Positions 1 through 11,200 of a stretch of 64,000 nt of DNA are shown in pieces. Numbering within the stretch: position 1 is the first letter of the stretch; each line of letters starts with the position of its first letter. The position numbers were made by a program, and so were the translations under genes. Origin of the DNA: Callipepla californica brunnescens (taxonomy: Eukaryota > Chordata > Aves > Galliformes > Odontophoridae); contig JALIRH010000002.1 in assembly GCA_023055505.1 (NCBI GenBank), forward strand, positions 37,643,733-37,707,732, given 5' to 3'. The notes beneath the pieces were generated by a model. The model was given only the letters and a program-made list of their open reading frames with translations, was not told the DNA's origin and made no database searches.

Positions 1-3000
1 ATGTGCAGATAATGTATACAAGTCTGAATTTCCTATGGGAAGCTTCAGCTTTACACACTGGAAAATCCTTCCTACTGCTCTATAGTAAATATTTTCTAAG
101 GCATCAGGGCAACTCAAAATGTTAATATATTCTCTCATCATATGACACCTGCTAAGTTTTAACTAGTTTCAGAAAAAAAGAATCACGTTCAGAATGAAAC
201 AAACCTCTGATGTCACAGACCCTACGTGGCCACCTTAAAAGCACCTACATGTGGTAAGGATTGGAGATTAAGCATCCATTGCAGTTCTAATCCCTGCTGT
301 GGGTAACTATGTTCTACACACTTTGCATTTTCTGTTACCCTGACACCAGGACTCTGGATTCCATGTTTAATAAAGATTAGCACAGGAGTGCGGTAGCAGC
401 TCAAAGTTCCTGGAGCATGCTGCAGAAAAAAATCTACCTGTAACTCCTGCTGGCAGACTAATTTCTGAATCTGATCCTTAGTCAGGTCTATGCCTAAAAT
501 CATACTTAAATGTACAATGCACTACCAGATCTATCATTAATATAACAGTACATATTATAATCAGGCTTTACAACAAATTTACTGTGCATGCACGTACATC
601 ACTGTGCGGCAAGCAAATTATGACTTAGTTACCACTACAGAAACATGGCAGGATTGCTCCCACAACTGAAGTGCTGCAGTTGATGGCTATAAGCTCTTCA
701 GAGGGGATAGGCAAGGAAGGAGGGGTGGTGGTGTGGCTATGTTAGAAAGTGCTTTGATATTGTTGAGCTTGGGACTGAGAATGATAAGGCTGAGTGTCTA
801 TGGGTAACAATCAGGGGGAAGAGGACATCCTGGTAAGGGTTGGTAGTGACTCCCTTACCTAAAGAGGCAGATGAGGCATTCTATGAGTAGCTGGCAGAAG
901 TTGTGCAAATGCCAGCCCTTGTATTCATGGGGGATTTCAAATTCACATATATGCTGGAAATACAATGCAGCACAGGAGAAGCAGTCTAGGAGGTTTCCAG
1001 AGTGTGTGGAAGATAACTTCCTATTGCAGGAGACAGAGTTTACTGGGTGTGGAGGACAGAAACTGTTTTTGCTTGGGCTAACATTTGATCCGTTGTGTCT
1101 TAATCTTGCCATCGGGTGTACATATACACATGATCAAAGAACCTCTTCTCCCTCCTTTATATTGTAACATGACACTGGGGGAAGAGACTTACTAAACCTG
1201 CTGTTCACAAAAAAGGACTGGTGGGAGATGGGAGTTTTGGAGCTGTATTGGACAGTTACCACAAAATGGTAAGAGTTCTTGATTCTCAGTAAAGTCAGGA
1301 GAGGGGGCAGCAAAACTGCTACCTTGAAATTCCAGAAGGCAGACTGTCCTGTTCAGGACACTGGTAAAAGAGCCCCTTGGGATTCATTCCTGAAGGGTAA
1401 AGCGGTCCAGGAAGGCTGGTCACTCCTCAAAAAGGAAGTCATAAAAGTGCAGAAGCAGGCTATTCCCATGTGCTGTAAGATGAGCTGGTGGTGAAGAAGA
1501 CTGACATGGATGACCAGGGAGTTTATTCTAAGGCTCCAGGAGAAAAAGAGAATCTAACTCCTGTGGAAGAGGGGATGGACAACTTGGGTACAAGTCACAC
1601 AAGTACAAAGAAGTTGTTAGGATGTGCAGGAAGAAAATTAGAAAGGTAAAAGCCCAGATTGAATTCATCTTGGCTTCTGGGGTAAATGAGAACAAAAAAT
1701 CTCTTTTACAAATATATTAACAGTGAGTGGAGGGCTAAGGAGAATCTCCACCCTTTACTGGATGCAGTAGGGTTTGTGACCGCTGAGGATAAGTAAAAGG
1801 TTGATGTTCTCAATGCCTTCTTTATGTTTGTATTCAAAAGTCAGATCAGTCATTCTCAGAGTACTCTACCCCCTGACTTGGAAGTCTGAGATGTGGATCA
1901 AAATAAACTCTCTATGATCCAGGTGGAAACAGAGATCAGATTCTCCACCTTGACTGCCTCATGTCCGTGGAGCCAGATGGTATCCACCTGAGAGTACTAA
2001 GAGATCCAGTAGAAGTGATGGCCAAGGCACTTCCCATCATCTATCAGTGCTCCTAGTCAACTGGAGAGGTCCCTGAAGATTGAAGGCTTGCCAATGTGAC
2101 TCCTATCTACCAGAAGGGTAATATGGGGGATCCAGGAAACTCAGCCCTGTCAGCCTGAACTCAGGGCCAGGAAAGGTTATGGAGCAGATCATCTTGAGGG
2201 AGTTCACATGACATGTGCCGTACAATAAGAGGTTCAGGCTTAACCAGCATGGGTTCATGAAAGGCAGGTCCTTCTTAACCAACCCAAACTTCTTCTGAGA
2301 ACAAGTGACTCACCTGGTGGATGTGGAAAAGACTGTTGATATGGTCTAACTAGACAACAGCAAAACCTTCAACTTTGTCTCCTGTAGTATTCTTTTGGAG
2401 AAGCTGGCAGCCTGTGACTTGGACAGATACACTCTTTGCTGGGTAAAGAACTGCCTGGGGGGCCTGGCCAGGAAGGCTGGTGAATGGAGTTAAACCCAGC
2501 TGGTTACCAGCCAAGAGTGGTGTTCCCCAGGGGTTTGGACTGAGGCCTATCCTGTGCAGTATCTTTACTGATGATCTGTATGAGGGCACTGTGTGACCTT
2601 ACCCAGTAAGTATGCAGATGACACCAAGTTGGGAGAAAGTGTTGGGAAAAGAAGGACCTACACTGCTATCTAGACAGGCTGGATAGCTGGGCTGATGCCA
2701 ATGGGACGAAGTTCAACAAGACCAAGTGCCTGGTCCTGCATTTTGGCCACAACAACCCTGGGCAATGCTGGGGCTGCTGCAGAGGAAACCCAGTGCAAGC
2801 GTGGGGCAGAGTGGCTGAAAGACTGGGCTGATGTTCAGCTGAGCCTGAAATAGCTATGTGCTCAGGTGGCCAAGAAGGCTAATAGCATCCTGGCTTGTAT
2901 CAGAAATAGTGTACTCAACTCTGGTGAGGCTGTACCTCAAGTACCTTAGTTTTGGGCACCACACTACAAGAAAGACACTGAAGCCCTGCAACATGTTCAG

Positions 3001-4614
3001 AGAAGCTGACGTGTGGTCTGGAGCACAGGTCCACCGCATGTGTGGTCTGGAGCACAGCAGAAGGAGAAGCTGAGGGAGTTGGGATTATTTAATCTGGAAA
3101 AGAAGAGGCTCTCTTTCCTTATTGCTCTCTACAGCTACCTAAAGGAAGGCTGTGGTGAAGTGGGAGTCAGCCCCTTCTCCCATGTAACTAGCAATAGGAT
3201 TAGAGGGAATAGTCTCAAGTTGTGTCAAGGGAGATTCAGGTTGGACATTAGGAAATACTTCGCCAAGAGAATTTTAGGCACTGGAACTAACTGCCCAGGA
3301 AGTTGGTGGAGTCACTATCCCTGGAGGTGTTCAAGAAATGTCTAGATGTTGCACTGAGGGACATGGTTTAGTGGGAAATACTAATGATTGGTGGACAGTT
3401 GGAGAGGATGATATTAGAGGTCTTGGTGATTCTGTGATTCTATGACTATATGAAATTCAGTGTTTCTGAAAAAAATTAATTATCAAAACTTTGCTTTCAT
3501 ATTTGCTTTATATATCTTCTCTGCAGATCTTAGTTTACAAAATGTTACATATTTCACTTAAATATTGCCCAGTATCAATCCTTAATTCTTAGGAATTATT
3601 TGTCAAACTAAAAACAAAACAAAAAATTAAAATTTCACAATGGTACATTCATAAGTAATAAGGTAACGTCTTTGCTTTGTCATTATTATTCTTATTCAGA
3701 GAAAATTACCAATACAGAGTTTGACAAGCACATGATGTGGGACTAAAAAGACATAAAATTTTATACAATGATATTGGCCACTGCATGTGAGCCTATCCTT
3801 TTGGGCAAATCTGAGTAAACTTACCAGTTTTAATTTGCATGTCTTGAAATTCCAACATCACATTGAAATCCCATTGAGACAGTTACCATATTAGAGCATA
3901 TTAAACTAAACAACTATAGTAATCCTATAAAAGATTTGACTACACAGCCAAAGCTTAAAACTAAGGCAAATATGAGTGTTACTCTGCTTATACAGGAGGT
4001 GGATTAAGGTTCTAAAGAATGATGAATGATTTGCAACACAAATTTCCAGCACATAACCACTGCACAGATGCAGTTCAGCCTACACTTTTTTGTATAATAC
4101 AACACTTCTAAAACAGCTGACTTACCAAGGGAACTAGCCTACTCAAATTCACAGACATTCTCTAAGAGGAATCTCCTTAATACTCTGTTCATTTAAACCC
4201 TCATGAACAAGGAGAGCATCCACATACACTGAAGCCAGACTAATGTTTGTTTTGACTTTAAATAGGTTTTAAAGCAACAAATACACTTCAAAGCAGTGCA
4301 AATTATGACTTTTGAAACTAAAATGATCTCACACAGGTAGAAAGGTTTAGCAGTGATTGAATTAGATAGGTATAAGCCAGAAGAATGGTTAGAAAATGCA
4401 CAGCTAAAAACCTCATAATAAAATAACTACCTTTAATACATAATCTGAGGACAGTAATTATAACAAGTCTATGAAGAAGATTAAAGATTTTCTATTCAAG
4501 AAGGTACAGTCTATTTTTTTTAGAAATAACAATTATACAACAGAAACTGGTGTACTGCTATTGTCTCAATAACTATAACAGACAATACATAAACTGAAAA
4601 ACAGAAAAGCTCAC
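1..4614 (-). other. SNTG1 intron 6, partial
   Basis: Intronic sequence downstream of exon 6, running off the left edge. Bases 1 to about 665 show no gene or recognised repeat. Bases 667-3446 are a long CR1 copy on the plus strand. Bases 3447-4614 are AT-rich with nothing recognised. I looked for the next SNTG1 exon on the minus strand and did not find it. Short open frames here fall inside the CR1 or look like chance. Confidence 0.7.
667..3446 (+). mobile_element. CR1 LINE, long 5'-truncated copy (endonuclease to 3' end)
   Basis: A 2.8 kb CR1 copy that begins inside the endonuclease part of ORF2. The translation at the start reads DGYKLFRGDRQGRRGGG, typical of CR1. It continues through the reverse transcriptase, including KYADDTKLG (catalytic YADD) near 2609-2635, and the C-terminal segment containing [13 protein letters not shown] (about 3073-3111). 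It ends in the CR1 3' octamer-type repeat (GATTCTGTGATTCTATGA, 3428-3445). It has many frameshifts and stops and is a dead copy. A 29-bp-spaced duplication is present at 3011-3057. It is antisense to SNTG1. Confidence 0.9.
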
Positions 4615-4656
4615 CACTTCTTCATGCCTGCATTTTCTCACATTAATTCCATTAAT
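4615..4656 (-). CDS. SNTG1: SNTG1 coding exon 6 (residues 108-121, PDZ alpha-B helix start)
   Basis: This 42-nt exon gives 14 codons reading INGINVRKCRHEEV, phase 0 at both ends. His118 lies at the start of the PDZ alpha-B helix, the position that in class I PDZ domains contacts the Ser/Thr at ligand position -2 (family knowledge). The acceptor is AATAACAG, with a weak pyrimidine tract; the donor is GTGAGC at 4614-4609. The size is a multiple of three, so cassette skipping would be frame-neutral but would damage the binding groove. The next exon, expected to begin V-Q-V-L, was not found in 1-4600 and presumably lies left of the window. Confidence 0.92.
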
Positions 4657-4763
4657 CTGTTATTAAAAAGATAAAGAGAAGACTTACTCTACATTTCATA
4701 AGTATAGATTTTATTTCACTTTTCTAGAAAAGTATATATAAAAGTACTTTCAAGTTCACTCAC
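4657..4763 (-). other. SNTG1 intron 5 (107 bp)
   Basis: Very short intron, GTGAGTG to AATAACAG. It contains a sense AATAAA hexamer (complement of 4710-4715) and a TCTTCTCTTTATC pyrimidine stretch near the acceptor. Confidence 0.9.
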
Positions 4764-4807
4764 CTGCAGAATTGCATCTCCTATAAAGAGCAAACCTGAA
4801 AGTTCCG
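4764..4807 (-). CDS. SNTG1: SNTG1 coding exon 5 (residues 93-107, PDZ)
   Basis: This 44-nt exon begins with the last two bases of the split Ala codon (G|CG) and continues ELSGLLFIGDAILQ, ending in phase 0. It encodes the central PDZ strand containing the typical hydrophobic-GDxIL motif (FIGDAILQ), which packs in the domain core. The acceptor is TTTTCAG at 4814-4808 and the donor is GTGAGTG at 4763-4757. It is separated from the next exon by only 107 bp, the shortest intron in the window. Exons this short depend on strong splice sites; both here look good. Confidence 0.95.
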
Positions 4808-7800
4808 CTGAAAATAGAAAGCATATTTTTCACTCAATTTGCACAAAACATCCCATACTTCTTGTACCTATTTTTCCATTTCATTTAGGTTTTTCCATAA
4901 TCTTAAAGAAAAAAAAACTTAAAAATTAATAAAAAAAACAATACACAGTTTGTAAGTAGTTATTTCGTTTATTTTTAATCCTCAAATATCAGCTACCATT
5001 TTTTCAATGAAAGAGTTCTTTCATCCCAAGTAACAATACTCCAAAACTTCTTCCATCCGTGTCTAGCATCTTTTAGGCCATAATGGTGAAGTATGGCATG
5101 CTTTTCTGAACAGAGAATGACTTCAGAACTAGGTCCTATTTGCCTGTGAGAGATGATTTCTTAGAAGTTCTGAGGAAAAAAAAACTCTAGAGCTACTTAT
5201 GAAGGGCAACTTTTAACTTATAAGACTTTACCAAAAAAAAAACCAAAAAAACAAAACAAAAAAAACCCTGTAGATCCTATGTCATTGATTAACTCAGTGG
5301 TGTATTTACACTGGATAACACTTTCTCTGTTGAAGAGCTAAACCAATAGGATGTTGCACAAAATCATAATCAAAACTGGACTTGATTTTTAAAACAAACA
5401 GGTACCCTCCAAGTCATAAGGGAAGTAACAAAATCATAACTTCATACATTATTAATATAATAAATGTTAAGTGTATATAAAGAAATGCATAATCTCTAAC
5501 ACAAGACAGAATACTTACAGAATACATAGAATTATTTGTCTACAGCATTTCAAAACATCACAGAAGATGCAGTTTAGAAAAGTCTGAAACTTGACTTGAT
5601 CCAATTAATTTTTACTTCTTTACATGAGTTGTGAGACTAGCATTGATATTAACATAAATTATGGTACTCAATACATTGGAAGGACTGGCCTTATTAGGCA
5701 AAATACACCACTGGACGCTTAAATTATTGGAGGATTTTTTAACTTCTATAATTTTAAGAAATGGAGATCTCAATATTCCTTAGATATGGAATTACATGTA
5801 TTAACAAACTATATATGACTTAATTATTCTACATATACATATACATATACATACAATGTTGGGATGAATTGCATGAACTATCACATTCTTATGCCTAAAA
5901 ATGAACCAGAATCCAACTGGTAGGAAAGCAAAACTAAGCCTCCAATGTTCTGAAGTACAGGTTCTGGGTTAAACAGCATTTTCTAAGACACCTAACACAG
6001 ATGACACTTGCATAGCCTTGTTCTACAGAAGAGATGTCCCTCACAACTAGCTCGCTAAACATCAGCAGTACTTTTATTGAAAGCAGTAATAGAGTTCACA
6101 CCTCAAGTATGTACTGGAGTTAGAAATAATGCATCAGTCACTCTAGCAAAAAACAAAACAAAACAAAACAAACAAAAAAAACCCACACAGATAATAATAA
6201 AAGGAAACAGCGTGCACTTTGGTGTGCTCAATTAAACTTTGGTCTATGTTCCTTATTTTTCCTGCAGTGCTTAATAGCTTTTTAATAGCTACTGTAGGCA
6301 ATATATGCCACATTATTATGTATTACACACTTATAGTTGTACTGAAAATAATAGTCACTTCTTAAGGCTAACGTTTTTGTTTTCCTCAGGGGCTCGTTCT
6401 CTGCTACACTGCAGCCTCTCTACACGCTACTTTCACATCTATGTTTCAGGGTCAGCTTTCAGTTCTCAGTATTTCAAGATTCCCCTGTACATTTCTTTAC
6501 CTATGGTGTATGGGTGAATACGAGGTTTTTTTTCTAGTTGAGCTTTTTAGTTGTGTAGAAGCGCATTACAGAATTATTGTATGACAGATGGAGGAAAATG
6601 CTTCCAAGTTTAAGTTTCTAACCTTACGCACATATACACAAATACACGCAAAAATGACAGAGATCATAAATTTGCTAAAGAACTACTTTTTCATAACCTT
6701 GATCCATCATCATTGAGTCTATAATGAGTCATCTAACAATAACCCATCTTCATAGCACATACATATATTCCAACAATTTCAAAACACTGGCAGTTAAAAA
6801 TACACATGATTAAAGCCTTTATACAGTACCAATTTTGCCATGTATTAGTTACTGCAAGAGTTTACAGACTACAGCATCAAATGTTTTTCTCTCTAATTGG
6901 AGAGGCATGGATTTGAAAGATGTTCAGTTTGATGGATTAAGAACTGGTTGGCTGACTGCTGCCAAAGGGTTGTGATCAACAGTTATATGTCTGGGTGGAG
7001 GCCGGTCACCAGTGGTGTCTCCCAAGGGGACCAGTGATCTTCAACACCTTTATCAATGATATAGATGATGGAATTGAGTGTACCCTCAGCAAGTTTGAAG
7101 ATGACACCAAGCTGAACTGTGCAGTTGATATACTGGAGGGAAGGGGAGCCATACAGAGGGACCTAGACAGGCTGGAGAAGTGGGCCCATGTGAGCCTAAT
7201 GAGGTTCAACAAGTGCAAGGGGGGTTTACTTCGGCCGGGGCAAACCCCTGTGGAGATGGACTTGGGGGTCATTATAGATGAGAAGCTGGACAAGAACAAG
7301 CAATCCACATTTGCAACCTGGAAGGCCAACTATAGCCTGGGCTGCATTAAAAAAGGGGTGGCAGGCAGGGAGAGGGAGGTGACTGTCCCCCTCTACTCAG
7401 CTCTTGTGAGGCCCCATCTGGAGTACTGCGTTGAGGCCTGGGGCCCCAGCACAAGAAGGATGCAGAGCTCTAGGAATAGGACCAGAGGAGGTACACTAAA
7501 AAGAGGCTGGAGCACCTTTCTATGATGAAAGGTTGAGGGAACTGAGCTTGCATAGCCTGGAGAAAAGAAGGCTCTGGGGATACCTCACTGTGACCTTCCA
7601 GGTCACATCCCTGCCCCATCCCTGGAGGCATTCGAGTGCAAGGCTGGATGTGGCTCTGGACAGCGTGGTCCAGGCTGGTGACCCTGCCTATGGTAGGGGG
7701 TTGAAACTAGATTGTCTTTGAGATGCTCTTCAACCCAGGCCATTCTACAATTCTATGTTGAAAAAACAAAAGGTATTATCAAGATTCTGCCACTACCCAC

Positions 7801-8225
7801 CCCTGAGTACTATCCTCATATCCAGTATAAAAAGACATGCTTTCTCTTCTTCTGTTCACATATTTTAATAACCAAACTTTCAATACATTAATTCTTTCTG
7901 GCAATAAGCTTTTGGAAATAAAAAACAGAAGTATTAATTTTTGCACTGCTTAAAGTTCTTAAATATTTTCATGCATATTTTTCCCTTAAAAATTATACTT
8001 TACAAGAACATTTAAAAGACAATAATTAAAAGACAACGATTAGAAAACTACTCCAAGAGTAAGTTTTGTACATTTATAGAGAATAGTTCTGAAGAAAAGA
8101 AAGATCAAGATGTCATGGAGAGCGAAATCAATAGCGCTCATTTATCACTTCCTGACGAATATCAAGATTTAGTACACTTTGCTTAAAGGACATATTACAG
8201 CATATTGTACTAAGCTGACACTCAC
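4808..8225 (-). other. SNTG1 intron 4 (3.4 kb)
   Basis: AT-rich intron with A-rich simple stretches (5232-5268, 6150-6180), a short TATACA microsatellite near 5832-5854 and one CR1 copy (about 6920-7757, plus strand, antisense to the gene). The stretches 4808-6900 and 7760-8225 hold nothing else that I recognise. Confidence 0.8.
6920..7757 (+). mobile_element. CR1 LINE fragment (RT palm to 3' end)
   Basis: Plus-strand CR1 with reverse-transcriptase coding remnants. The open frame 6995-7525 (176 codons) reads FINDIDDGIECTLSKFEDD, where the catalytic YADD/FADD position has become FEDD, then VRPHLEYCVEAWGP in the thumb region. Downstream codons around 7533-7570 (MRELSLHSLEKRRLWG) are in another frame, and an internal deletion is visible near 7600. 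It ends with CATTCTACAATTCTATG, a decayed CR1 terminus. The left edge is approximate. The copy is inactive. Confidence 0.9.
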
Positions 8226-8283
8226 CTCTTTGTTCTTTGGAAATCTTAGAAATGACCACTGGAATATTATGTTCTGCTCCACC
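8226..8283 (-). CDS. SNTG1: SNTG1 coding exon 4 (residues 74-93, PDZ)
   Basis: This 58-nt exon carries 19 codons plus one base, reading GGAEHNIPVVISKISKEQR with the first base of an Ala codon at the end. It begins in phase 0 and ends in phase 1. It encodes the PDZ segment after the carboxylate-binding loop (beta B to beta C). The acceptor is TTTTCAG preceded by a TTTTATTTTA tract; the donor is GTGAG at 8225-8221. Because the exon is not a multiple of three, it must be included or skipped together with the following 44-nt exon (58+44=102) to keep the frame. The identity follows from the seamless join to both neighbours and the match to gamma-1-syntrophin. Confidence 0.95.
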
Positions 8284-11200
8284 CTGAAAATAAAATAAAC
8301 AGCAACCTCATGAGTCACTGGAGATATCTTTTTGCTTTAAATTATATTTTTACCTTTTCTGTAACTTGGTTTTCAAAGAGACGGAGAAAATAATTCTGAT
8401 CCCACATTTTCTTCTTCGTTTGTCTATTTCTAATTCTAATATAGAATTGATTGGAATTAATTACTTATTCCTTATTGTCTCAAACGAAGAGGCTCCCAGT
8501 TGCCATAATTAGCTGATAAAGTGAACAAGACTTAAAGAAGAACACCCGTTTCTGCAAATTTTGGATAAATAAATGTATTAAACTGTGTCCTACAAAGGCA
8601 GAACAGCCACCACACCACAATGGAAACCATGCTGTGATCACTCCTTTTTCATGCTGGTAAGAAACAGGTAAACAAAAGCTCAAGAAAAGCAAGTTTGGAC
8701 TTTCATCTCAAAAGCAGGCTTTATTTGTTTCCATCTCTGTTACACATGAACAAAGAGTGAGCAAAGCAGTGGGATAAGTAACAAGGAACAGAAAAAGAAA
8801 ACATTAAGTGGAACAGTAGGTGTTCAATAAATGTGGGAAAATAAAGTAAAGTTGGAAGATAATTCAACAGTTTGACAGCAATTCAATGCTGTTGTTTCAT
8901 TCAATATATCTTAGTGGAACTGGAAACGTTTATGATGCTTAAGGTATTAAAAAGAAACCTTAAATAAACAGCACACTCAAAGAAAGAAAAAGACAAGTAT
9001 ATAACAGAATCACAAAACTTCCTCTGAAGACAGCATCAAAGTGCCAGCTTGAACACAACCAGTACAAATTCAAATAATCAGAAATAACAATCTGACACAC
9101 TGTCACTTTGCCTAAGAATTCTGGTTCAGTGTTTGCTTATTTTTCTTCTCTTTGCAAACTATACCCTTCTTAGGTCCAGGCACTCAGCGTCAATGTGTGG
9201 AATGGTCTGACCTGGATATTTTGATGTTTTAAGGGTTAGTACAGATCCCTTCTTCACACAGGAACCAACTGTTTGAAACTGAACAGAGACCTGCACTCAA
9301 CAGCTTTATCTGTTATTGAACAAAGAATAAGAAAACCATACAAAACATATTTCTGCGTCTCCTAATGTCAAGTAATGTATTTAAATTACATCTCTACAAA
9401 GAAAGAGACTTTCATCTCGGCTACTGCATGTCCCGGATGAACACAAGGATATGAGATGTATTTCCCATAAAACCATAGAATTTTGCATAGGATTAAAGAT
9501 CCTTCTGGTAGCAACTATCAATACAAACAGCACTAGAAACTGAGAAAGCAAAGATGTCACTAGTAATAGATAACTGTCTATAAGTCATGTTCTACTGTCA
9601 TTGCAAGCGTAGGATGTTTTATTTGTAGTATGGACTGAATATTTACTCCACAAAGACCATGAGGTTACCTTCATTTCAGTCAGGTTTACACAAATATTGA
9701 AACTAAACAATTTGTAGCATTATAACTTGTAAAATATCTTTTGATGGTTTTCACCACAGAAACAGCGGTTGTAAAGGTTGGCTTCGCTTTAGATAACCAG
9801 TTCAAGCTCACTAAGGCTTACTCTAATTCCTTCAGAGTTTTCCTCAGCTGCATGCACATTTAATCTCTTCTATATTTTTCAAACAAACATTTTCAAATGC
9901 CAGTTCCCTCTCTAAGCCTCCAATATGTTACAAAAATATTGCACTATGCAAGACATTTGAAGTTCAGCCAAGGAGTGCAGTGATTAAAGCTCAACGGAGA
10001 AAGGCCTTTTTCTCTCAAGTAAACTGTCCTCTCCCTGATTCAACTCAACTCTCCAGTAAAGAGCAAAATTACTGTTACTCCTAAACCAGACACTAATGAG
10101 CACCAATTTGTCCTTTCTCACTTTCTATATATAATTCCATTTTCATTGCAGTTCTGAAGAAGCATCCCTCAGTGCTTATGGAAAAATGCCCCCCTCACTG
10201 CAACCACACCCAGTCATTATAAAGAATTCTTTTTAAATTAGTCTTACGACCCGTTACCTCCTACCTGTTTGATTCTCAGTAAAAGAAAAAAATGCATGCA
10301 TGTCTGGCTTTTCAGGCTCCAGAGATAACAGCTTCTGAAAGCTCTGAGGACAGTAGCTACTTTTCCAATGTTTTAAAATTTCCCTCCCTATTGTGGACAT
10401 AGAGCAACAACCCCAGACCAGGGGATGGGACAAATGCAGGTGAATTAACATTACTGAAGACTTAATGACTCAGTCTTCAGATTCTATCACTGCTTTTTGT
10501 TAGGCATTTTTTTTGCCACTGTTCCTTAAACAGGAAAGAAGTAAAGGAAGCTTTAATTGCAGGCATTTGTTTGAGTGCCGAAACCTACACATGGTAGATG
10601 AGCTAATGCCGTACCAGCACAGAGCAGAGCCATACAATCACTTACCTGGCCCTTTTTCTTTCAGCCTTAAAAGTATGGCTTCTGTCTATATGGGTAAACT
10701 ATCTTCAAGACTGAAATAGTATGATGTGATGCATTTTGTCTATTGGAAGCGATCCAGGTAATGTTCTGAACTGTGATCATGAACAGTCTCATCTCTAAAA
10801 TGACAGCTGACATAAGCCAATGTAATGCCAGGTAACACACTAGCAATTAAGCAATGAGGACAACGATGTGCTAATGTTAACTATCCCTTTGCAACTTTCC
10901 TTTTTGATATAATAGTTAACGTGGGTAGATTTGTAAACTAAAAGCTAGATAATTCATTTATTAAAACAATGCTTTCTAACTTCTATTATTTCCACTTGAA
11001 ATGCAGAGAAAATATTCTCATAAAATATTATCACAGAATGAATGATAATGAAGAAAATTATCTTAATATATTCATAGGTGTAAGCAGAACAGTTCCTTTA
11101 TAGATATTTTATGTAGACACACATTGAGAAGTCAAACAATCTTAGAAGATATGTGATGTAATTAATCATTTAAAGAATGACCAAAGCAGAATCATTAAAA

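Noticed and set aside
1..4600. Search for the next SNTG1 exon (expected to begin VQVL)
   Set aside because: No minus-strand segment with matching codons and AG/GT boundaries was found, so it is presumed to lie left of the window.
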